From contig NZ_JAFBCM010000001.1 of assembly GCF_016907715.1 (NCBI RefSeq), positions 7,541,420-7,605,419 of the forward strand: a stretch of 64,000 nt of DNA. Reading direction: 5' to 3'. The notes beneath the pieces are model-generated. The model made no database searches. It worked only from the letters and a program-made list of their open reading frames with translations, and was not told the origin of the DNA. Positions 49,338 to 57,835 of the stretch are shown here, piece by piece (the stretch's first letter is position 1; the number at the start of each line of letters is the position of its first letter). The position numbers and the translations under genes are program-made. This stretch comes from Tenggerimyces flavus (GTDB taxonomy: Bacteria; Actinomycetota; Actinomycetes; Propionibacteriales; Actinopolymorphaceae).

Positions 49338-51278
49338 ATGCGACGCATCTGCCTTGCCGTACTCGTGCTCGCCGCTCTCGTCGCCGGGCTCGGTGCGCCC
49401 GTTCTCGCCGACTCCGCGCCGGAGCCGGCGCCGGTGATCGAGGACCTCGGACCGGCGTCGCTCACCGCGCCGATCGGCGCCGCCGAACCGGTGGGCGAGG
49501 AGATCTGGCTCGCGACCACGGGGCTCTCCCCGAACGTGATCAGCGCGTACGACCCGCGGACGAAGCGGGCCGTCGAGAAGGCGCGCCTGCCGAAGGGCGA
49601 CAGCATCAACCAGCTGGCGGTGATCGGCGACTACCTGTACGCCGGCACTGGCTCGCCCGGCATCCTCTACCGCGTCGACCTGCGCACGAACGAGGTCACC
49701 GAACTCCTCGACGCGGCGCCGGACAGCATCATCTGGAGCATCTCGGCGTCGCCCGACGGCAAGCTGTTCATGGGCACCTACCCGAACGCCCGCGTGATCG
49801 AGTACGACCCCGCGACCGGCGCGATCACGGACCACGGGCGGGTCTATCCGAACGAGAAGTACGTCCGGGCGATCGTCGCGAACGAGCACACGATCTACGC
49901 GGGCATCGGGGCACGCGCCCACCTCGTCGCGATCGACCGGGCGACCGGGGAACGGCGCGACATCCTGCCGCCGGAGGCGCTCGACGCGACGTTCGTCGGC
50001 ACGCTCGCGCTCGCCGGCGACACCTTGCTCGGCAGCCTGTCCGACCGCGGCGACCTGCTGGTGTTGGACACGAACGACCCGTCGCGCTACCGGCTCGTCG
50101 ACCTGCCCGGCGACCTGTACGTCGTCGCGATCACCCCGCACGGCGACACCGCGTACCTCGGGCTGCGCCCGTCCGGAACGATCTACTCGTACAAGCTGTG
50201 GGACGCGACCGCCCAGAAGCTCGCGGTGCCGCTGCCCGAGGCGTACACCGACCGGCTGGTCGTCCGCGGCGACAAGGTCATCGGGATCACCGACGGGCTG
50301 GCGTACGAGCTCGATCCGGTGAGCGGCGTGCTGGACGCGACCGACCTGGTCGCGGCCGGGATGGTGCCGGCGCCGGAGCAGCCGATGGCGATCTCGGCGG
50401 ATCGCTCGTACGCGTACGTGAGCGGCAAGGGCGGGGTGCAGACGCACAGCCTGCTGTCCCCGGGCGAGAGCACGCGGACGTTCGTGCCCGGCGAGGCGAA
50501 GGTGATCACGCCGATCCATGGCTCCACATACCTGTCGATCTACACGCTGGCGCAGGTGCACCGGATGTCGCCGGGCGATCCGTGGTCGACGTTCCGGGCC
50601 AAGGTCGGGCAGGCGTTGGAGCAGACGCGGCCGATGGACGCCGTGTACAGCCGCGGCGCGAACGCGCTGCTGGTGTCGACGCAGCCGGACTACGGAAAGT
50701 TCAACGGGGCGCTGTCGGTGTTCCGGCTCGGGACGGGCGCGCTGGAGACGTACCGGAACATCCTGCCGTCGCAGACCGTGCACGGGATCGCGGCGCTCGG
50801 TCGGTACGCGTACCTCGGCGGCAACATCAACCACGGCATCGGCGCGATCCCGCCGTCGACGACGACCGAGGCCAAGCTGGCGCGGTTCGACCTCGTAACG
50901 CGGCAGGTGACCTGGTTGGCCGTGTTGCCGGGGATCAAGCAGGTCGTCGATGTGGTCGCGCTGGACTCGGTGCTGATCGGTCTCACCGAGCGCGGCGTAG
51001 TCTTCGGCGCGTCGCCGTCGACCGGGGCGCTGCTGTGGACGGTGCCGACAGGAACGGGCGTCGGCCGGCTGGTCGAGACCGCGCGCGGCGAGGTGTACGG
51101 CGCGGACCGCGACCGGGTGTACCGGATCGACCCGGCGACGCGGAGCGTGACCCCCATCGTCACCGCCCTCAACGGCGCCTGGTTCGGCGGCGGCCACGGC
51201 CCCTTCGCCGCCTCGGTCGACGGAGGCTCCCTCTTCACGTTGCGCGGCCGCAACCTGGTCCGCATCCGCCTGCCCTAA
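49338..51278 (+). CDS. secreted beta-propeller protein
   Basis: GGAGG precedes ATG 49338. The 646-residue product has a cleavable signal peptide (MRRICLAVLVLAALVAGLG to about ADSA). Repeated blades of about 45 residues follow, for example INQLAVIGDYLYAGTGSPG, IIWSISASPDGKLFMGTYPN and VAITPHGDTAYLGLRPSG, like PQQ/YVTN propellers. There is no anchor, so it is probably secreted. No catalytic motif was recognised; it may bind a polymer or ligand, or be part of a lyase-like group. A family A palindrome begins 36 bp after the stop. Confidence 0.8.
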   Translation: MRRICLAVLVLAALVAGLGAPVLADSAPEPAPVIEDLGPASLTAPIGAAEPVGEEIWLATTGLSPNVISAYDPRTKRAVEKARLPKGDSINQLAVIGDYLYAGTGSPGILYRVDLRTNEVTELLDAAPDSIIWSISASPDGKLFMGTYPNARVIEYDPATGAITDHGRVYPNEKYVRAIVANEHTIYAGIGARAHLVAIDRATGERRDILPPEALDATFVGTLALAGDTLLGSLSDRGDLLVLDTNDPSRYRLVDLPGDLYVVAITPHGDTAYLGLRPSGTIYSYKLWDATAQKLAVPLPEAYTDRLVVRGDKVIGITDGLAYELDPVSGVLDATDLVAAGMVPAPEQPMAISADRSYAYVSGKGGVQTHSLLSPGESTRTFVPGEAKVITPIHGSTYLSIYTLAQVHRMSPGDPWSTFRAKVGQALEQTRPMDAVYSRGANALLVSTQPDYGKFNGALSVFRLGTGALETYRNILPSQTVHGIAALGRYAYLGGNINHGIGAIPPSTTTEAKLARFDLVTRQVTWLAVLPGIKQVVDVVALDSVLIGLTERGVVFGASPSTGALLWTVPTGTGVGRLVETARGEVYGADRDRVYRIDPATRSVTPIVTALNGAWFGGGHGPFAASVDGGSLFTLRGRNLVRIRLP

Positions 51279-51313
51279 CCCCGCAGTCGCCACCCCCACC
51301 AGCTGCCGGCTCA

Positions 51314-51368
51314 TTGAATGAAGGGCACCTTCATTCGAACCTATTGAATGAAGGTGCCCTTCATTCAA
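51314..51368. repeat. family A double palindrome, copy 5
   Basis: Arms GAATGAAGGGCACCTTCATT and the complement are separated by CGAACCTATT, the reverse of the spacer in copies 1-4, so the array is inverted relative to 14.6 kb. Confidence 0.9.
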
Positions 51369-51503
51369 AAGGGACGGCCCGGCTTCATCGACACCACAAG
51401 AGACCGGGGGCCAACAAGAAGCCCAAGCACGGCAACAAACCCCAACAAGAAGGAACCTCCCCCGGGCACCCGTTCCCGGGGGCAGGGGCGGCGCGTGAAA
51501 ACA

Positions 51504-51615
51504 GGTGGCCGGCCCGGGGCGAGTCAAGGGCCGCAAAGCGGTCGCGAAGCGACGTCTCTCTCCCGCGCGAAGCGCCCCCAGAGAGGCGCCCTTGACGCGC
51601 CCCGGACCGGCCACC
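51504..51615 (-). ncRNA. cloverleaf-like structured element, copy 3 (inverted)
   Basis: Read on the minus strand, arms 51589-51615 and 51504-51530 pair at nearly all of 27 positions and are almost identical to copy 1. P2 has CTCTCT/AGAGAG, P3 TCGCTTCGCGA, and P4 CCGCTTTGCGG, where copy 1 has TCGCTTTGCGA: a T-A pair changed to C-G. Similarity to copy 1 extends over about 51370-51760 in reverse. Confidence 0.55.
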
Positions 51616-51765
51616 AAAATCGACCGCCGCAACAGCCCACGGACAGCACCAAACGCCCGGAGAGATCTCAGCGAACACCGCACCAAGAGAGCACCAAAAG
51701 CCGGCGAGCTTCGCCAAGAACATGAGCCGCACCCGCAGCACAAACAGCGACACTCCGCGGGCCCC

Positions 51766-51820
51766 TTGGATGAAGGGCACCTTCATCCAAACCTATTGGA
51801 TGAAGGTGCCCTTCATCCAA
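51766..51820. repeat. family A double palindrome, copy 6
   Basis: Variant arms with GGATGAAGGGCACCTTCATC and spacer AACCTATT. It closes the third core on the right. Confidence 0.9.
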
Positions 51821-51868
51821 CCGTGGCGGGGTAGCTGGTGCGGGTGGTGCTGGTGTGACGAGGCCTAC

Positions 51869-51923
51869 CTGGGTCGGGGGCACCCTGGTCCGAACCTATG
51901 GGACCAGGGCGCCCCTCACCCAG
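51869..51923. repeat. family C palindrome, copy 4 (inverted)
   Basis: The reverse complement is nearly identical to copy 1 at 14576-14630, including the loop read as GAACCTATGG on this strand. Confidence 0.88.
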
Positions 51924-51941
51924 AACCTCAGCGCGCCCCGT

Positions 51942-52008
51942 CCATGATCATGAACGTGATCATGAAGCCAAACCCGCCGTATACGACCAGTCCAGCTTCA
52001 TGATCACG
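51942..52008. repeat. family B palindrome, copy 3 (inverted, truncated)
   Basis: The left arm 51942-51967 is complete, but the right arm keeps only CTTCATGATCACG (51996-52008). The loop on the minus strand matches copy 1, including GTATACG. It is the last unit of the mirrored array. The following 110 bp hold no repeat and lead into the ABC transporter gene. Confidence 0.85.
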
Positions 52009-52119
52009 CGGCGCAGAGCGCACCCAAGATCCACGGGGCGTTGCCTCCACCGTTCGGTGGACCCCGGACCGGTCCTCCGGTCGTCCCGCCAGGCCCCCAC
52101 CAAGCGCGATGCTCAACTC

Positions 52120-53001
52120 ATGGAACCAGTCATCGAAGTCCGCGGGCTTCGCAAGGCGTACCAGGATGTCAAAGCCGTCGACGGCGTCGACCTCACCGTT
52201 CAGCGCGGGGAGATCTTCGCGCTGCTCGGGCCAAACGGTGCTGGTAAGACGACCACGGTCGAGATCCTCGAGGGCTACCGCCGGCGTGACGAGGGTGAGG
52301 TCAGGGTGCTCGGGGAGGATCCCAGCACCGCCGGGGCGAGCTGGCGGGCAAAGACCGGGGTCGTCCTCCAGGAGGCCACCGACGCCGGGGAGCTGAGCGT
52401 CAAGGAGATGGTCGAGCACTTCGCCTGCTACTACCCCAGTCCCCGCAACCCCCAGGCGGTCTGCGAGCTGGTCGGCCTCACCGAGAAGTGGGGTACGCGG
52501 ATCAGCAAGCTCTCCGGCGGCCAGCGCCGCAGGCTCGACGTCGCGCTCGGCATCCTCGGGCACCCCGAGCTCGTCTTCCTCGACGAGCCCACCACCGGCT
52601 TCGACCCCAAGGCGCGCAGGCAGTTCTGGGACCTCGTACGCATGTTGGCCAAAGAGGGCACCACAGTCCTGCTCACCACCCACTACCTCGACGAGGCCGA
52701 AGCCCTCGCCGACCGGGCCGCGGTGATCGTACGCGGCAAGGTCGTCGCCGAAGGACCGCCCAGCGAGCTCGGCGGAAGGCAGACCGGCCGGGCGCACGTG
52801 CACTGGCTGGAGGACGGCGCCGACCACGTCGTCGAAACCGACGAGCCGACCCGCATCGTGCTCGAGCTCGCGCACCGGCTCGGCGGCGAGGTCCCCGAGC
52901 TGTCGATCAAGCGCCCGACGCTGGAGGACATCTACCTCGAGCTCGTCGGCACCGACGCCGAGACCAAAGACCAGAAGACCAAGGAAGAGGTCGCCGCATG
53001 A
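52120..53001 (+). CDS. ABC transporter ATP-binding protein (DrrA-like)
   Basis: ATG 52120 opens 293 residues beginning MEPVIEVRGLRKAYQDVKAV. Walker A is LLGPNGAGKTTTVEIL, the signature is KLSGGQRRRLDVA and Walker B is LVFLDEPTTGFDPKAR. The H-loop follows in LLTTHYLDEAEAL. The C-terminal 60 residues bind the permease in this subfamily. It energises an ABC-2 exporter with the gene that overlaps it by 4 bp; drugs or lipids are possible substrates. No clear ribosome binding site precedes the ATG. Confidence 0.93.
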   Translation: MEPVIEVRGLRKAYQDVKAVDGVDLTVQRGEIFALLGPNGAGKTTTVEILEGYRRRDEGEVRVLGEDPSTAGASWRAKTGVVLQEATDAGELSVKEMVEHFACYYPSPRNPQAVCELVGLTEKWGTRISKLSGGQRRRLDVALGILGHPELVFLDEPTTGFDPKARRQFWDLVRMLAKEGTTVLLTTHYLDEAEALADRAAVIVRGKVVAEGPPSELGGRQTGRAHVHWLEDGADHVVETDEPTRIVLELAHRLGGEVPELSIKRPTLEDIYLELVGTDAETKDQKTKEEVAA

Positions 53002-53837
53002 CCGCCGTGACCACGCCAACCCAGCAGCAGCAACAGCTGCCGTCGATGTGGAACGTGGGCATTGCCCGCGGTCTGCTCGAGGTGAAGCTGTTCTTCCGGC
53101 AACGCGACGCCGTCGTGTTCTCGTTCGCGATGCCGATCGGCCTGTTCATCTTCTTCGCCGGCATCTTCGGCGGGAACGACCTCGGCGGCGGCGTCGACTA
53201 CAACCAGGTCCTGCTCCCGTCGATGCTCACCGCCGGCCTCGCCTCGACCACGTTGACGAACCTCGCGATCTGGATCGCGATCGACCGCGACAACGGCACG
53301 TTGCGCCGCCTCGTCACCACGCCGATGCCGCGCGGCGCGTACTTCCTCGGCAAGGTCATCCAGATGGTGATCGTCGGAGCACTGGAGTCCATTGCCCTGT
53401 TGGCGGTGGGCGTCTTCGTGTACGGGGTCGACCTGCCCGCGACACCCGGCAAGTGGTTCACGTTCGGCTGGGTGACGCTGATGGCGTTCGCAACGTTCGG
53501 CATCCTCGGCGTCGCGCTGTCGAGCCTCCCGCGTACGTCCAAGTCGGCGCCCGCGGTCATCAACGCACCGGTGATGCTGCTGCTGTTCATCTCCGGCATC
53601 TACCTGCCGCTCACGATGCTGCCGGGCTGGCTGCAGGACGCGTCGGGGTTCTTCCCGCTCCGCTGGGTCGCGCAGGGCCTGCGGTCGGCGTTCCTGCCCG
53701 ACGACGTCGCCAGCGCGACCGAGGCGGCGGGCTCCTGGGAGCACGGCCGGATCCTGCTCGTGCTGCTGGCCTGGTTCGTCGCCGGACTCGTGGTCTGCGT
53801 GACCACGTTCCGCTGGAAGCGCCGCGGCGACGGCTGA
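52998..53837 (+). CDS. ABC-2 type transporter permease
   Basis: The 279-residue permease starts at ATG 52998 inside the end of the ATPase gene. After a Gln-rich N-terminus (TTPTQQQQQL) come about six spans: VVFSFAMPIGLFIFFAGIF, LLPSMLTAGLASTTLTNLAI, MVIVGALESIALLAVGVFV, WVTLMAFATFGILGVALSSL, VMLLLFISGIYLPLTMLPG and ILLVLLAWFVAGLVVC. The ABC-2 signature region around LRWVAQGLRSAFLP is present. It exports an unknown substrate. The two-component genes start 15 bp later, so the transporter and the kinase are probably one operon. Confidence 0.9.
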   Translation: MTAVTTPTQQQQQLPSMWNVGIARGLLEVKLFFRQRDAVVFSFAMPIGLFIFFAGIFGGNDLGGGVDYNQVLLPSMLTAGLASTTLTNLAIWIAIDRDNGTLRRLVTTPMPRGAYFLGKVIQMVIVGALESIALLAVGVFVYGVDLPATPGKWFTFGWVTLMAFATFGILGVALSSLPRTSKSAPAVINAPVMLLLFISGIYLPLTMLPGWLQDASGFFPLRWVAQGLRSAFLPDDVASATEAAGSWEHGRILLVLLAWFVAGLVVCVTTFRWKRRGDG

Positions 53838-53852
53838 AACTAGGCTAGGACC

Positions 53853-55004
53853 ATGACGACGGCAAGGGAGGAGCGCTCGTTCATCGAGCGCTCCGTCCCG
53901 TGGTGGTACGTGGCGTTCGCCCTCACGATGGCGGCGACCGCCTTCGCGCTGGTCGCGTCCACGGACCTCCCGGCGAGGACGCGACTGCTCGGCGGCGGCC
54001 TGATCGTGCTCGTCGTCGCGGCGTTCCTGCTGGTCGGCCGCCGGGTGTACGTCACGTACAACCTCCGCACCGCGTTCCTCTACATCGGCTTCTTCTGCCT
54101 CGCGACGCTCACGATGATCGGCCTCGCCCCGGCCGGCTACCTCATGCTGTTCGCCCTGTTCCCGCAGATCTGGTCGATGTTGCCGCTCCGCTGGGCGATC
54201 GGCACCTCGAGCGCACTCGTCCTCTGCATGTCCGGGATCACCATCGTCAAGGCGGGCTGGACGACCGACGTGATCCTCAGCGCCGCGCTCACGGGCGTCC
54301 TGGTCCTCGGCATGGGCATGCTGATGGGACTGTGGATCCACGGCATCGTCGTCGAGAGCGAACGCCGCAAGGCGCTGATCGCCGAGCTCCAGGAGACCCG
54401 TACCGAGCTGGCCGACGCGCACCACCGCGAGGGCGTTCTCGCCGAACGGGAACGTCTCGCCGCCGAGATCCACGACACACTGACCCAGGGCTTCCTCTCG
54501 ATCCTCGTACACGCCCAGGCGACCGACGCCGTCACCAAGGACGAAGCTGTACGCGAGCGGCTCAGCCTGATCGAGCAAACAGCGCGGGAGAATCTCAACG
54601 AAGCACGCTCCCTCGTCGCCGCGCTCGCGCCGGAGGACCTCCGCGGACGGACCCTGGCCGATGCGTTGCAACGGGTCGCCGACCGGTCGAACGCGCAAGT
54701 AAAGATCGACGGCGAGCCGCGCACGCTGCCGGCCAACGCCGAGGTGGTGCTGTTGCGTGCGGCGCAGGAGGCGTTGACCAACGTCCGCAAGCACGCGGAC
54801 GCCACCAACGTCGAAGTGACCCTCGGCTACGACGATGACCAGACCACGTTGGAGATTCGCGACGACGGCGTCGGGTTCGACGCCGACAGCGCCGACGGGT
54901 TCGGGCTGCGCGGCATGCGCAGCCGCGTGGAGCAGGTGTCCGGCACGATGACGATCGAGACCGCGCCGGGCAACGGAACGACGATTCGACTGGTGGTCAC
55001 GTGA
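53853..55004 (+). CDS. NarL-type sensor histidine kinase
   Basis: The 383-residue kinase has five or six hydrophobic segments in the first 165 residues and no large extracellular domain, so it probably senses membrane or intracellular signals. The HisKA_3 motif ERERLAAEIHDTLTQGFLSI puts the phospho-His at 207. The ATPase domain has LLRAAQEALTNVRKHADATN (N box) and LEIRDDGVGFD with GFGLRGMRSR (G boxes). The stop overlaps the response regulator start by 4 bp. Position suggests it controls the adjacent ABC-2 exporter, like antibiotic- or envelope-stress systems. Confidence 0.92.
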   Translation: MTTAREERSFIERSVPWWYVAFALTMAATAFALVASTDLPARTRLLGGGLIVLVVAAFLLVGRRVYVTYNLRTAFLYIGFFCLATLTMIGLAPAGYLMLFALFPQIWSMLPLRWAIGTSSALVLCMSGITIVKAGWTTDVILSAALTGVLVLGMGMLMGLWIHGIVVESERRKALIAELQETRTELADAHHREGVLAERERLAAEIHDTLTQGFLSILVHAQATDAVTKDEAVRERLSLIEQTARENLNEARSLVAALAPEDLRGRTLADALQRVADRSNAQVKIDGEPRTLPANAEVVLLRAAQEALTNVRKHADATNVEVTLGYDDDQTTLEIRDDGVGFDADSADGFGLRGMRSRVEQVSGTMTIETAPGNGTTIRLVVT

Positions 55005-55642
55005 TCCGCGTACTCCTCGCCGACGACCATCCCGTCGTCCGGAGCGGGCTCGCCGCGCTCCTGGAGGTCGAGCAGGACCTCGAGATCGCGGGCGAGGCCG
55101 GCGACGGCGAGGAGGCCGTGTCGCTGGCGAAGGTGCTGCGGCCGGACGTCGTCCTGATGGACCTGCGGATGCCTCGGATGGACGGCGCCGCCGCGACCGC
55201 CCGGATCGTCGCGGAGGTGCCGGGTACGCGGGTGCTGGTACTGACCACGTACGACACCGACGCCGACATCGTGCGCGCGGTCGAGGCCGGGGCGACCGGC
55301 TACCTGCTGAAGGACACGCCGCGCCGGGAGCTGGCCGACGCCGTACGCGCGGCCGCCCGCGGCGAGACCGTTCTCGCTCCGCCGGTCGCGGCGAAGCTGG
55401 TGACGCGGATGCGTTCGCCCGCCCCGGAGGCGCTCACACCGCGCGAGCTGCAGGTGCTGGCCGGGGTGGCGCGCGGGCTGACGAACGCCGATATCGGGCG
55501 CGAACTGTTCATCGGCGAGTCCACCGTGAAGACCCATCTGCTGAAGGTCTTCGCGAAGTTGGGAGTCGATGACCGGACCCGAGCCGTTACCGTGGCGTTG
55601 GAACGTGGTCTGCTACCGGCGCCGGGTGCCGGACGGTCGTGA
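55001..55642 (+). CDS. NarL/LuxR-type response regulator
   Basis: The start codon overlaps the kinase stop (GTGA). The receiver domain holds the acidic pair in VLLADDHPVV, the phospho-acceptor Asp54 in VVLMDLRMPRMD, and Lys in GYLLKDTPRREL. The C-terminal helix-turn-helix is LTPRELQVLAGVARGLTNAD and GESTVKTHLLKVFAKL. It should activate or repress the ABC exporter and perhaps the DUF1707 gene 13 bp downstream. Length 213 is standard. Confidence 0.93.
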   Translation: MIRVLLADDHPVVRSGLAALLEVEQDLEIAGEAGDGEEAVSLAKVLRPDVVLMDLRMPRMDGAAATARIVAEVPGTRVLVLTTYDTDADIVRAVEAGATGYLLKDTPRRELADAVRAAARGETVLAPPVAAKLVTRMRSPAPEALTPRELQVLAGVARGLTNADIGRELFIGESTVKTHLLKVFAKLGVDDRTRAVTVALERGLLPAPGAGRS

Positions 55643-55655
55643 CAGGGAGATGTTT

Positions 55656-56297
55656 GTGACGGATGCGGACGAATCGCAGATCCGGGCGTCGGACGCCGAA
55701 CGGGATCGCGTCGTCGACCTACTGAGCGAGCACGCGGCGACCGGTCGGCTCACGCTCGCCGAGCTGGAGGAACGCGCCGAGCAGGCGTACACCGCGAAGA
55801 CGCACGCCGAGCTCGAGGTGCTGACTCGCGACCTGCCGCGCGAGGTCGTCCAGCCGAAGACGCGCCGGACGATCCGGCGCTGGTTCGTGGCGATCATGGG
55901 CGGCTCGGACCACAAGGGCCGGTACCGGCTGTCCGGCAGCGTGCACTCGCTCTCGATCATGGGCGGCGACAACATCGACCTGCGCGACGCCGAGATCGAC
56001 GGCGACGAGGTGACGATCAACGCGATCGCGATCATGGGCGGCTCGGAGATCTTCGTGCCGGACTCGGTCGAGGTCGAGGTGAACGGCTTCTCCCTGATGG
56101 GCGGCGACGAACAACGCGGCAGCCGCCGCAAGCCCCGCCCGGGCGCTCCCGTGATCCGCATCCGCACCTTCAACCTCATGGGCGGCGCCGAGATCTGGCG
56201 CCTCCCGGCGGAGACGCGGGACATGTCGCTGAAGGAGGCGAAGAAGTTCGCCAAGGCGATCGAGAAGGGCCAGACCCCGCCGCAACTGTCTCGCTGA
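55656..56297 (+). CDS. DUF1707 (SHOCT-like) protein with LiaF-like beta repeats
   Basis: GTG 55656 was chosen because AGGGAG lies 6 bases upstream; ATG 55650 overlaps that site. The first 60 residues are DUF1707 (IRASDAERDRVVDLLSEHAA, RLTLAELEERAEQAY). The rest repeats a strand pattern with IMGGS/IMGGD/LMGGD/LMGGA about every 30-40 residues, as in cell-wall-active antibiotic response (LiaF-like) proteins. It follows a two-component system directly, so it is probably part of the same stress operon. Confidence 0.85.
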   Translation: MTDADESQIRASDAERDRVVDLLSEHAATGRLTLAELEERAEQAYTAKTHAELEVLTRDLPREVVQPKTRRTIRRWFVAIMGGSDHKGRYRLSGSVHSLSIMGGDNIDLRDAEIDGDEVTINAIAIMGGSEIFVPDSVEVEVNGFSLMGGDEQRGSRRKPRPGAPVIRIRTFNLMGGAEIWRLPAETRDMSLKEAKKFAKAIEKGQTPPQLSR

Positions 56298-56312
56298 GCT
56301 CGCGGCCCGATC

Positions 56313-56718
56313 GTGGAGCGACGACTGAGGCGCCTTCTCGACCTGCTCGACGAAGCCGGCTCGGGCACCGCGGGGACCTCACTACGGCTGCCCGTCAATC
56401 TGCGTGAGGCCGCGGCCGTCGCGACCGACCTGGGCATGGCCACGTCGACGACAGAGCTCACTGTTCAGGGGCTGCGCGATGCGCTGGAGGCCTACGCGCA
56501 GCGTGCGGTCTTGGATGCCCACTATCGCGAGTACCCGGAGGCGCGCCCGGACCTCGCCGAGATCGCCCTGGCTGGCGCCAAGCTGGACGGCAACCCGTTG
56601 GCGTCTCGGCCCGAGCTGGTCCGACGCGCCGCCGAACGAGATCGGTGCGATCAAGCCCGACGCCACGCCTGAAGACGTGCTCCTGTTCGCCGCGGGCCTC
56701 GCGGCGGCCGCGCCCTGA
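56313..56718 (+). pseudogene. small antitoxin-like gene with a single-base frameshift
   Basis: The GTG 56313 frame reads a soluble helical protein (LREAAAVATDLGMATSTTEL) up to ELVRRAAE. There one extra base near 56637 shifts it, and the frame ends at 56672. In the +1 frame the natural continuation, EIGAIKPDATPEDVLLFAAG, runs to a stop at 56718. The length and position just upstream of a broken PIN-domain gene suggest the antitoxin of a former type II pair. A sequencing error would restore it. Confidence 0.55.
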
Positions 56719-56730
56719 CGGCGGGCCGAG

Positions 56731-56998
56731 GTGAGACCGACCACGACGGTGTTGCTCGACGACGAGGCCGTTCGAGCCCTCGCGCAACCGACACACCGAT
56801 CGGCGTGTCCCCCGCGCGGTCGCGCTCAACCGATTGCGCATCCAGGATGCCGAACTGGGTACGACGACTGCCGACGCACACCTGGCCGCCTGTATCCAGC
56901 AAACGGCCGGACCTCACGCCGTCCTCACGAGCGATGCCGATGACCTGGCCAGGATCGCGGCCTACCTCAACGTCGACGTGAGAATCGTCGCCGTGTGA
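56731..56998 (+). pseudogene. PIN-domain toxin remnant (VapC-like) with internal deletion
   Basis: The GTG 56731 frame gives RPTTTVLLDDEAVRALAQPT, the first PIN strand with its Asp. At about 56800-56812 the frame changes, and the reading phase ending at 56998 continues RAVALNRLRIQDAELGTTTA, HLAACIQQTAGPHAVLTSDA, DDLARIAAYLNVDV, the C-terminal PIN half. About 50 central residues are missing, including the middle acidic residue. The toxin is therefore probably dead. Confidence 0.65.
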
Positions 56999-57025
56999 CC
57001 ATCCCGCGATGATTCGGCGAGGAGG

Positions 57026-57754
57026 TCACGTTCCGGCTGGAGCGGCGGCCGACGTGAGCAGGACGTGGGTGTCGACGGGCCGGAAGCCGAGGCGCGCGTA
57101 CATCGGGTGCAGCTCGGACGCTGCCGCGAGCCAGACCAGGCGGGGCTGGGTGGCGAGGGCCGCGTGGGTGGCGGCCGCGGAGATCGCGAGGCCGAAGCCC
57201 TGGCCACGGTACGCCGGGAGGACGGTGATCGCGGAGACGTACGCGGTGCCGGCCGCGCGGCGGATCCGGGCGCACGCGACGGGCTGCCCGTCGACGCGCC
57301 CGACGAGGTGGTCGTACGCGGCGTCGGCGAGCGTGCCCGCCGTGACGAGCGGCGCCAACTCCTGCCCGTACACGGCGAGGAACTCCTCCGCCGAAGCGGC
57401 CGGCCCGACCTCCAACGGCACCGTCCGCGCGGCCCGGAGCGCGGCGGCCCGCACGAGCACCAGCACGGGCAGCTCCGTCCACGGCGTGAGCCCGCGCGAG
57501 GTGAAGACGTCCAGCGAGGCGAACTTCTGCCGCGTCATCACCGACCACGCCGGCGCCCGGGCGGACAGCCACGAGAGAGCCGCGTCCAGCGCCGCGGGCG
57601 CCGGCGGCAACAGGGCCTTGGCCTGCGAAGCCCACGCCTCACCGAGTGGATAGGTGGCGCACGGGATGCCCTGGACGAGCTCGGACTCCCCGGAAGACGA
57701 CAACAAGCCCAAAGCGGCTTCGGCACGTGCCACGAGATCGGCGACGTCGGTCAT
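57026..57754 (-). CDS. GNAT-family N-acetyltransferase
   Basis: ATG 57754 opens 242 residues; upstream frame extension into the next gene is not used. The C-terminal GNAT core has the acetyl-CoA loop in ITVLPAYRGQGFGLAISAAA (R-x-x-G-x-G) and the strand LVWLAAASELHPMYARLGFR. The N-terminal half is a second, degenerate GNAT-like or helical domain. The acceptor molecule is unknown. It is divergent from a small secreted protein gene. Confidence 0.82.
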   Translation of the reverse strand: MTDVADLVARAEAALGLLSSSGESELVQGIPCATYPLGEAWASQAKALLPPAPAALDAALSWLSARAPAWSVMTRQKFASLDVFTSRGLTPWTELPVLVLVRAAALRAARTVPLEVGPAASAEEFLAVYGQELAPLVTAGTLADAAYDHLVGRVDGQPVACARIRRAAGTAYVSAITVLPAYRGQGFGLAISAAATHAALATQPRLVWLAAASELHPMYARLGFRPVDTHVLLTSAAAPAGT

Positions 57755-57835
57755 CCGCGGCCCCTCACAGCCAGCACGATATCGGCGCGGACGATCTTCG
57801 CGGAACGGATAGCGCCCAGGCGGTGTACATCGGCC

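Noticed and set aside
14644-51820. Recurrent short frames starting MKVPFIQ in family A repeats
   Set aside because: The ATG comes from the palindrome ATGAAGGTGCCCTTCAT. Frames diverge right after it and lack ribosome binding sites, so these are by-products of the repeat.
52884-54794. Long minus-strand frames opposite the ABC permease and kinase genes
   Set aside because: They are antisense to genes with clear motifs and overlaps; the His/Arg/Asp-rich translation is a shadow.
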